A stretch of DNA of 13,474 bases from Bacteroidota bacterium (GTDB taxonomy: Bacteria > Bacteroidota > Bacteroidia > Flavobacteriales > Flavobacteriaceae), in the NCBI GenBank assembly GCA_022601215.1, contig JAHZIZ010000181.1:1-13474 (forward strand), given 5' to 3'. Position 1 is the stretch's first letter. Each line of letters opens with the position of its first letter. Below the pieces are notes generated by a model. The model was given only the letters and a program-made list of their open reading frames with translations. It ran no database searches and was not told the DNA's origin. A program made the position numbers and the translations under genes. Positions 8,780 through 13,474 of the stretch are shown piece by piece.

Positions 8780-8801
8780 AACATTTCATAGATGGGAAAT
8801 T

Positions 8802-8841
8802 GGTTAGGTGTAAAAAATTATATTTTGCACCTGACCTTTTT
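8802..8841 (+). terminator. Intrinsic terminator after the type IX secreted protein
   Basis: A 14-bp stem (8802-8815 with 8823-8836, two G-U pairs, 7-nt loop) begins with GGTTAGGTG and closes with CACCTGACC, followed by TTTTT (8837-8841). It lies between convergent genes. The minus-strand side lacks a good T tract, so it mainly stops plus-strand transcription. Confidence 0.8.
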
Positions 8842-8857
8842 ATAGGAATTCGAATTG

Positions 8858-9445
8858 CTATGTTTTCTTTACATAGTCTGTAATAATAACTATCTGCTGC
8901 CCCTCAACTTTGCCTTCGATATATGTCTCATTCTCATGATCTAGAGAAATACGGCGCACTGCTGTTCCTTGTTTAGCAATCATACTAGATCCTTTTACCT
9001 TAAGATCCTTAATTAAAACCACATTATCTCCAGCATTAAGTACCACTCCATTGGCGTCTCTATGTACTAAGGCATCACTTTTGTCCTCAGCATCACCTGC
9101 CGCGGCAGCCCATTCTAACTGTTGTTCCTCCATATACATCATATCAATTAAATCCTGAGACCAGCCGCCACTTTTTAAACGATGAAGCATTCGCCAAGCC
9201 ATCACTTGCACAGGAGCTGCAGTGTTCCACATACTATCATTTAAACAACGCCAATGATTCATATCGAGCTCTTCACTATCAAATTGCCCACGACAAGTAG
9301 TACAAGTTAAAATCGCAGTGTCTATACCTTTAATATAATCTGGAGTTTTCGGCACCTCGTATATGCCTAAGTTTTCAGATTCTGAATGTCCACACAATTC
9401 ACAGGCATCTGCTGCTCTTCTTTTTACTTCTCTATCAATACTCAT
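8858..9445 (-). CDS. PhnA-domain zinc-ribbon protein (YjdM/PhnA-like)
   Basis: 195 residues. The N-terminus has a zinc ribbon with two CxxC pairs, Cys15/Cys18 (CELCG) and Cys48/Cys51 (CTTC), and a conserved-looking Trp-rich middle. The C-terminal ~65 residues, from HRDANGVVLNAGDNVVLIKDLKVKG on, are the PhnA/YjdM domain, a small SH3-like beta barrel. Most family members with this two-part layout have no proven role; the name comes from the E. coli phosphonate locus, but the E. coli gene is not needed for phosphonate use, and no other phosphonate genes are present here. It is soluble and cytoplasmic, with no signal peptide. It is transcribed convergently with the secreted protein and divergently from the repressor gene. 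Confidence 0.88.
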   Translation of the reverse strand: MSIDREVKRRAADACELCGHSESENLGIYEVPKTPDYIKGIDTAILTCTTCRGQFDSEELDMNHWRCLNDSMWNTAAPVQVMAWRMLHRLKSGGWSQDLIDMMYMEEQQLEWAAAAGDAEDKSDALVHRDANGVVLNAGDNVVLIKDLKVKGSSMIAKQGTAVRRISLDHENETYIEGKVEGQQIVIITDYVKKT

Positions 9446-9465
9446 AGGCTCGATTTATGATAAAA

Positions 9466-9473
9466 CAAATATA
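9466..9473 (-). promoter_or_regulatory. -7 box for the PhnA-domain gene
   Basis: On the minus strand the sequence reads TATATTTG, an exact TAnnTTTG match, 20 nt before the ATG at 9445. No TTG is found at -33. The operator region of the divergent repressor gene begins about 50 bp upstream of this box. Confidence 0.5.
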
Positions 9474-9510
9474 ATTGAATAATTAGGAACTTAAAGAGAC
9501 ACTAATGGGG

Positions 9511-9569
9511 TTGGATTTAAATTATTTTAACTCTACGTTTGTAGAATTAAAATAATTATTCTATGTTTG
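9511..9569 (+). promoter_or_regulatory. Two tandem promoters for the BlaI-M56 operon, interlocked
   Basis: Promoter 1 has TTG at 9511-9513, a 20-nt spacer and TACGTTTG at 9534-9541. Promoter 2 has TTG at 9539-9541, a 20-nt spacer and TATGTTTG at 9562-9569. Both fit the Bacteroidota TTG/TAnnTTTG consensus exactly. The last three bases of the first -7 box are the -33 box of the second. Promoter 2, 27 nt before the ATG, is the more likely main start; promoter 1 could be real or a by-product of the operator repeat. Confidence 0.7.
9520..9557. promoter_or_regulatory. Upstream operator: dyad inside a 38-bp near-perfect palindrome
   Basis: The core TCTACGTTTGTAGA (9532-9545) is a BlaI/MecI-like dyad (compare TACAnnTGTA). 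It sits in a longer inverted repeat: 17-bp arms at 9520-9536 and 9541-9557 with one mismatch and a 4-nt GTTT centre. It covers the -7 box of promoter 1 and the -33 box of promoter 2. It is the probable binding site of the repressor encoded directly downstream. Confidence 0.7.
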
Positions 9570-9579
9570 TAGAACAATT
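9554..9579. promoter_or_regulatory. Downstream operator dyad
   Basis: The core TTCTATGTTTGTAGAA (9559-9574) repeats the upstream operator, with centre-to-centre spacing of 28 bp. Arms extend to 11 bp (9554-9564 and 9569-9579) with two mismatches around the same GTTT centre. The -7 box of promoter 2 lies inside it, so bound repressor would block RNA polymerase. Confidence 0.7.
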
Positions 9580-9596
9580 TAAATAAATTGATCCTT

Positions 9597-9962
9597 ATGG
9601 CCTTATCAAATTCTGAAGAACAGCTCATGCAAATCCTATGGAAACAAAAACGCGCTTTAATGAAAGACCTCATTGAAGCCTACCCCGATCCTAAACCCGC
9701 TACTACTACTATAGCGACACTTTTAAAGAGGATGCAGGATAAAGATTTTGTGGACTATACCCAGTTGGGCAGATCTCGTGAGTACTTTCCTTTGGTAAAA
9801 AAGAAGGACTATTTTGGGAAACATGTCAATGGTTTAATTAAGAACTTTTTTAATAATGACGCTACTCAATTCGCCTCTTTTTTTACGGAAACCACCGATT
9901 TGAGTAAAACGCAATTGGAAGAGCTACGTCATATGATTGATCAACAAATTAAAGAAAAGTAG
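9597..9962 (+). CDS. BlaI/MecI/CopY-family transcriptional repressor
   Basis: 121 residues from ATG 9597; an in-frame TTG at 9588 is rejected because the ATG gives the usual N-terminus (SNSEEQLMQILW). The N-terminal ~75 residues form the winged helix, with the recognition region PKPATTTIATLLKRMQDKDFV and wing FVDYTQLGRSREYFPLV. The C-terminal helices (FFTETTDLSKTQLEELRHMI) form the dimerisation and cleavage part. Length matches the family (~120-130). It should bind the two dyads upstream and repress its own operon until cleaved or released by the M56 partner. At the position of the Asn-Phe bond cut in staphylococcal BlaI/MecI (alignment from memory) this protein appears to have Phe-Phe. The next gene starts 1 nt after its stop codon, so the two are probably translationally coupled. 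Confidence 0.93.
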   Translation: MALSNSEEQLMQILWKQKRALMKDLIEAYPDPKPATTTIATLLKRMQDKDFVDYTQLGRSREYFPLVKKKDYFGKHVNGLIKNFFNNDATQFASFFTETTDLSKTQLEELRHMIDQQIKEK

Positions 9963-9963
9963 T

Positions 9964-12735
9964 ATGGAATTGTATGTATTAAAATCGGCTGCATGCCTCG
10001 CGCTTTTCTTTGTTTTTTACAAAGCATTTTTAGAGCGTGAAAACATGCATGGGGTAAAAAGGTTCTTTCTATTAGGGAGTCTAATCGCTTCTTTTTCTAT
10101 ACCTTTTATCACATTCATCGAATATAGTGCTCCTACCATTCGACCCGTTCCTGTATTTACTTCGGAAATGATCACCGTTACACAAACAGAAATTGAGGTG
10201 GCACCAAATTACCTGCCGATGATCTTGTGGGCCGTGTATGGAATAGGGTTTCTTATTTTCGGTATACGCTTTGGGAAGAATTTATTTGATATGATTCAAA
10301 AAATCAGACAAAATCCTCGTCATAAAAATCAGAATTTATTTCATGTTTTATTGAAAACTCCGGTTACGCCACATACCTTTTTCAGTTATATTTTCTTGCA
10401 TAGACAAAAGTTTGAAAACAATGAAATTCCGAAGGAGGTATTAGATCATGAAGCTACTCATGCTCGAGAATTACATAGTATTGATGTGCTTTTCATTGAA
10501 TTACTTCAAGTTATCTTTTGGTTCAACCCTCTACTCTATTTCATAAAGCAAAGCATAAAACTGAACCATGAGTTTTTGGCAGATCGCGCCGTATTAACCA
10601 ATGGAGCGGATCTATCTCAATATCAAAAAACATTACTGGCATTCTCATCAAGTGCCAATTCGCCAACAATGGCAAATTCAATTAATTATTCATCATTCAA
10701 AAAACGATTTACGGTTATGAAAACACACACATCTCGAAGCGGAGTATGGCTAAGAAGCCTTTTGCTCTTGCCGTTATTAGCAGGTCTAATTTACAGTTTC
10801 AGTAGCACTGAAATGGTAGAAAAGCCCATCAGCGAACTGAAAGCAGATTATGCTACAACCTATCTTAAAGGAGCTGCAAGGAACAACACCAAGGCATTTG
10901 TTCTAATAGTAAACCAAAACAATATACTCCTTAATGGTCAACCCTCATCCTTAGAGACTCTCACCAATGATATCGATGAAATTACGGAATCATGGGAAGA
11001 GACAGATTATACTTCGGCAATGCCCTCTATACTCATCTCTGAATCTACTAGTTCGTTTGTGGAACTCTTGAATAATGCTTTCAAAAAAACCCACTACTCA
11101 AAAGCAAATGAAGGTATTGAACTCACCTACGGTGAAACTTATCAAGATGAAGACCTCAACGCTACGCCAGAGCAAGTTGCCCAATATAATGCCATGGCCA
11201 GCTATTGGAACGCGCACTTCAAAGAAACTGCTCCTGAAAGGACCATGCCTTTAAATGAATTGCGAAAATTAGAAGTACTATACCACAATATGAGTTCTTC
11301 GCAACAAGAAAATGCAGAACCATTTCCACATTGTGACAACCCCATAAAAGCCACACCAGCACAACTCGCAGAATACAATAAACTGGCAAAAAAATACAAC
11401 AATATGCCAAGAGATAATATGCGTATTAAAGGTAAGGAGCTAACAAGAATGCAGTATATTTATGACTTAATGACCCCGGAACAAAGAAAGAGCGCAGAGC
11501 CGTTTCCAAATCTTCCGCCGCCTCCCCCACCCCCAAATGCACCGTATCCACCAGAAGTGATAAAAGGTGTAAATGACACTGACACAAATATCCCACCTCC
11601 TCCACCTCCGCCAACTCCAGTTTCGCCATTAGATCACGTGATTTCTATGGCAAAAAAGGGAGCAACCTTTTATTATGAAGGAAAAAAGGTAAGTAGTGAT
11701 AAAGCTATTGAGGTTCTCAAGAAAAATCCCAATTTAAATATTGACTCCAGAAGTCATAATTCGAAAAAGCCAGAGGTAAGAATTAGTAAAAAACCGATAA
11801 CCATAAATAAATCTGTTGCTTCAAATACACCGAGTATTAATATCCAAACTCCTACTATTTCGCTTAAAACAGGAAACATTAAAATCAATGGTGAAGACTA
11901 CTTTTACTCAACTAAAAATGGGGTCACTAGTTATTTTGACCGATTTGGAACTCAAGTTGATGAAAATGGTGAGCGCCTAGGAGTTCTCAATAAACCAAGC
12001 CCTACTTTTTACTACAATGGGGCCAAGGTTTCTTCGGAAAGGGCAAATTCGCTTCTCACTAATAATTCTTCAATCCAGGTAACCAATGAGGATTACCAAA
12101 ATGGAGAATATGCGGTTATTTTGACTAACCTTAACCAAACCAATACTTATAATCACAACAAAAATGTAAATAATACGAACAGTCAAGACCCATTAATTGA
12201 TCTCACCGATGTTATTAAAAAAGGCGCTACCTTCTACCTAAATGATGTTGAAATATCCACGGAAATGGCATTGAAACTTACCAAAAAATTAGATGCTATA
12301 AGTCGAGTACAAGTTATTGAAGGAGCTAACGGAAAGCCAAAAGTATATTTCTGGAATCATGTGAAAATGGGCCTAAGAGTCCCAAAAGAGGTGAAATCTT
12401 CAACCTCCATAGCCATGGGGAATCAAGATAGTTCCTTAGGCGTACTTTATGTAAACATACCCAATATTGGCCCCGCACCAGATTATAACAACGTGCCAGC
12501 TATGCTCGACCTTATGGTCGAGCATAAAGCTGATTTTTTCTTAGATGGCAAAAGCATCACAAAAGACGAAGCAGCTCGCCTTATTAAGGATCATAAAAAA
12601 GTCGAAATACTTACTATTGATAAGAAGCATACTGGCGAAAAAGCTCATTTTAACAATAATGGAAGACCTACCATCCATTTTATGGATAAAAGCTGCTATA
12701 AGCATTCCCCACATCATCAATCTAAACAACTTTAA
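9964..12735 (+). CDS. M56-family (BlaR1/MecR1-like) membrane zinc protease with long repeat-rich C-terminal sensor region
   Basis: 923 residues from ATG 9964, 1 nt after the repressor stop; an in-frame ATG at 9937 inside the repressor gene is less likely. Membrane segments are seen near residues 5-22, 34-52, 84-104, 173-194 and 260-279. The gluzincin site is HEATH (His162, Glu163, His166) with the third ligand probably Glu203 in NHEFLADRAV. The protease domain should face the cytoplasm and act on the repressor. After residue 280 there is a large, probably periplasmic region: an ExbD-like stretch (~305-380), two ~55-residue repeats (400-456, 463-516), two polyproline runs, and four degenerate copies of a short TFYYxG module (from ~566, 680, 754 and 856). 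No penicillin-binding sensor domain is recognised, unlike staphylococcal BlaR1 (~600 residues). The ligand is unknown; a cell-envelope signal is the likely input (inference). Confidence 0.9.
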   Translation: MELYVLKSAACLALFFVFYKAFLERENMHGVKRFFLLGSLIASFSIPFITFIEYSAPTIRPVPVFTSEMITVTQTEIEVAPNYLPMILWAVYGIGFLIFGIRFGKNLFDMIQKIRQNPRHKNQNLFHVLLKTPVTPHTFFSYIFLHRQKFENNEIPKEVLDHEATHARELHSIDVLFIELLQVIFWFNPLLYFIKQSIKLNHEFLADRAVLTNGADLSQYQKTLLAFSSSANSPTMANSINYSSFKKRFTVMKTHTSRSGVWLRSLLLLPLLAGLIYSFSSTEMVEKPISELKADYATTYLKGAARNNTKAFVLIVNQNNILLNGQPSSLETLTNDIDEITESWEETDYTSAMPSILISESTSSFVELLNNAFKKTHYSKANEGIELTYGETYQDEDLNATPEQVAQYNAMASYWNAHFKETAPERTMPLNELRKLEVLYHNMSSSQQENAEPFPHCDNPIKATPAQLAEYNKLAKKYNNMPRDNMRIKGKELTRMQYIYDLMTPEQRKSAEPFPNLPPPPPPPNAPYPPEVIKGVNDTDTNIPPPPPPPTPVSPLDHVISMAKKGATFYYEGKKVSSDKAIEVLKKNPNLNIDSRSHNSKKPEVRISKKPITINKSVASNTPSINIQTPTISLKTGNIKINGEDYFYSTKNGVTSYFDRFGTQVDENGERLGVLNKPSPTFYYNGAKVSSERANSLLTNNSSIQVTNEDYQNGEYAVILTNLNQTNTYNHNKNVNNTNSQDPLIDLTDVIKKGATFYLNDVEISTEMALKLTKKLDAISRVQVIEGANGKPKVYFWNHVKMGLRVPKEVKSSTSIAMGNQDSSLGVLYVNIPNIGPAPDYNNVPAMLDLMVEHKADFFLDGKSITKDEAARLIKDHKKVEILTIDKKHTGEKAHFNNNGRPTIHFMDKSCYKHSPHHQSKQL
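11161..11511 (+). repeat. Two-copy protein repeat inside the M56 gene
   Basis: Copy 1 (11161-11331, 57 residues) and copy 2 (11350-11511, 54 residues) share the frame ATPxQxAxYNxxAxxxN at the start and YxxMxxxQxxxAEPFP at the end, with a Leu/Met-rich helix between. They look like two predicted helical hairpins. Copy 2 runs directly into a polyproline stretch (PPPPPPP), and a second such stretch follows near 11593-11613. Confidence 0.8.
11659..12621 (+). repeat. Four degenerate copies of a ~30-residue module in the M56 C-terminus
   Basis: Copies start near 11659 (GATFYYEGKKVSSDKA), 11998 (SPTFYYNGAKVSSERA), 12223 (GATFYLNDVEISTEMA) and 12526 (KADFFLDGKSITKDEA). The shared pattern is F-[YF]-[YL]-x-[GD]-x-x-[VI]-[ST]-x-[DE]-x-A, followed by a short helix and a beta strand such as IQV, VQV or VEIL. 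They are separated by variable linkers rich in Asn, Lys and Ser. Confidence 0.8.
12501..12526. repeat. Perfect 11-bp inverted repeat inside the M56 gene
   Basis: TATGCTCGACC (12501-12511), loop TTAT, GGTCGAGCATA (12516-12526). This is the most GC-rich hairpin seen in the window outside the tRNA and has no T tract, so it is not an intrinsic terminator. It lies just before the fourth repeat module and about 210 nt before the stop codon. Confidence 0.7.
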
Positions 12736-12800
12736 GATTTTCTTATGTAACAAATGATGTGAAAAGGCGTTCTAATAGCCTACTCATCAATCAACTAGTT

Positions 12801-13474
12801 ATGTTACAACGCTTTTTTATCTTCTGCTCTGGAGCAGATACTGACATTCTTGACGAATGTTCTGCCGGTGAAAACACCAAATACGCAGGTATTGGTGCAA
12901 CCGTTTTCTTCACTGCTATCATGGCGACCATCGCCGCCTCCTATGCCCTATTCACGGTTTTTGACAATCTATTTGCTGCCATATTCTTTGGAGTAGTATG
13001 GGGAATGCTCATCTTCAACCTAGATCGTTTCATTGTTTCAACTATCAAAAAAAGAGATAGCTTTTTTGATGAGTTGATTCAAGCCTCTCCCAGAATCCTA
13101 TTAGCACTAATCATCGCTATTGTAATTTCGAAACCTCTGGAATTAAAAATATTTGAAAAGGAAATCAATCAAGTATTACTGGAGGAAAAGAACCAAATGA
13201 CCCTAGAGAATAAAGATCAACTTGCCTTACAATATACTCCGGCTATGGAAGCCCTGTCTTCTGAAATAGAGAACCTTAAAGAAGAAGTCGCTGCAAAAGA
13301 AGGAGAAGTAAACGCGCTATACGACGTTTACATTTCAGAAGCTGAAGGTAGAGCAGGAACCGAGATTTTAGGTAAAGGTCCCGTATATAAAGAAAAGCGT
13401 GAAAAACACGATGCCGAACTGGCAGCACTTCAAGCACTGAGGGCTGAGAACCAAGAAAAAATTAAAACTACCGA
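12801..13474 (+). CDS. DUF4407 membrane/coiled-coil protein, 3' truncated by the window end
   Basis: The frame is open from ATG 12801 to the last base, with 224 residues visible. The N-terminus (FFIFCSGADTDILDECSAGENTKYAGIG) and the blocks FGVVWGMLIFNLDRFIVS (63-80) and SPRILLALIIAIVISKPLEL (96-115) fit the DUF4407 family. Membrane segments are near 30-54, 58-72 and 98-112. From residue ~118 a long Glu/Lys-rich coiled coil follows (EKEINQVLLEEKNQ, LSSEIENLKEEVAAKEGEV). Family members are usually ~350-400 residues, so roughly half is missing. The family's function is not established. It starts 65 nt after the M56 stop with no TAnnTTTG box or terminator visible between, so co-transcription with the repressor and protease genes is likely but unproven. 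Confidence 0.88.
   Translation, partial: MLQRFFIFCSGADTDILDECSAGENTKYAGIGATVFFTAIMATIAASYALFTVFDNLFAAIFFGVVWGMLIFNLDRFIVSTIKKRDSFFDELIQASPRILLALIIAIVISKPLELKIFEKEINQVLLEEKNQMTLENKDQLALQYTPAMEALSSEIENLKEEVAAKEGEVNALYDVYISEAEGRAGTEILGKGPVYKEKREKHDAELAALQALRAENQEKIKTT

Noticed and set aside
9937..9963. ATG start for the M56 gene inside the repressor gene
   Set aside because: It would add a charged stretch before the first membrane helix; ATG 9964, right after the repressor stop, gives the usual MELYVLKS-type start.
9964..12735. True beta-lactam sensor (BlaR1/MecR1) identity for the M56 protein
   Set aside because: No penicillin-binding domain is recognisable after the membrane part; the C-terminal region is made of other repeats.
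12545..12757. 70-residue plus-strand frame overlapping the end of the M56 gene
   Set aside because: It overlaps the fourth repeat module in another frame and has no recognisable features beyond Lys/Ile richness.
12743..12809. Near-identical TTATGTAACAA and TTATGTTACAA 56 bp apart around the DUF4407 start
   Set aside because: AT-rich 11-mers with one mismatch are expected by chance here, and no promoter element is associated.
1..13474. CRISPR array, insertion sequence or integrase
   Set aside because: No regularly spaced direct repeats, transposase motifs or terminal inverted repeats were seen.

Overview
The window looks like chromosomal DNA of a flavobacterium or close relative (Bacteroidota). 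Four things point there: a protein with a type IX secretion C-terminal sorting domain, several promoters of the TTG...TAnnTTTG type, a tRNA gene without encoded CCA, and AT-rich genes with almost no Shine-Dalgarno sequences. The exact genus cannot be read from the sequence.

Layout. (1) 1-4365 (+) is the 3' end of a nonribosomal peptide synthetase: the tail of an A domain and its carrier domain, then a complete terminal C-A-T module and a releasing thioesterase. The A-domain code read by eye (DTESIGTVCK) resembles a lysine code. (2) 4366-4677 holds a strong bidirectional terminator, tRNA-Leu(UAG) on the minus strand with its own promoter, and the leader of the next gene. (3) 4678-6066 (+) is a zinc-dependent M20-family dipeptidase. 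(4) 6197-8779 (+) is a large secreted protein exported by type IX secretion, with a propeller-like N-terminus and a calcium-loop linker, ending at an intrinsic terminator. (5) 8858-9445 (-) is a PhnA-domain zinc-ribbon protein. (6) 9597-13474 (+) is a probable operon: a BlaI/MecI-type repressor, an M56 (BlaR1/MecR1-like) membrane zinc protease starting 1 nt after the repressor stop, and, 65 nt further on, a DUF4407 membrane/coiled-coil protein that runs off the window.

How the parts work together. The NRPS belongs to a peptide natural-product pathway lying mostly upstream of the window; the tRNA and M20 peptidase look like ordinary chromosomal neighbours. The most interesting region is the BlaI-M56-DUF4407 block. 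Upstream of the repressor gene are two dyad operators 28 bp apart. Each contains a TAnnTTTG -7 box, and each box has a TTG exactly 20 nt upstream; the -33 TTG of the downstream promoter is the end of the upstream -7 box. Repressor binding should therefore shut both promoters, and proteolysis by the M56 protein should open them. The M56 protein has no recognisable penicillin-sensor domain. It carries instead a roughly 640-residue tail made of an ExbD-like segment, a two-copy repeat, two polyproline linkers and four degenerate copies of a short TFYYxGxxVSS module. This suggests a signal other than a beta-lactam.
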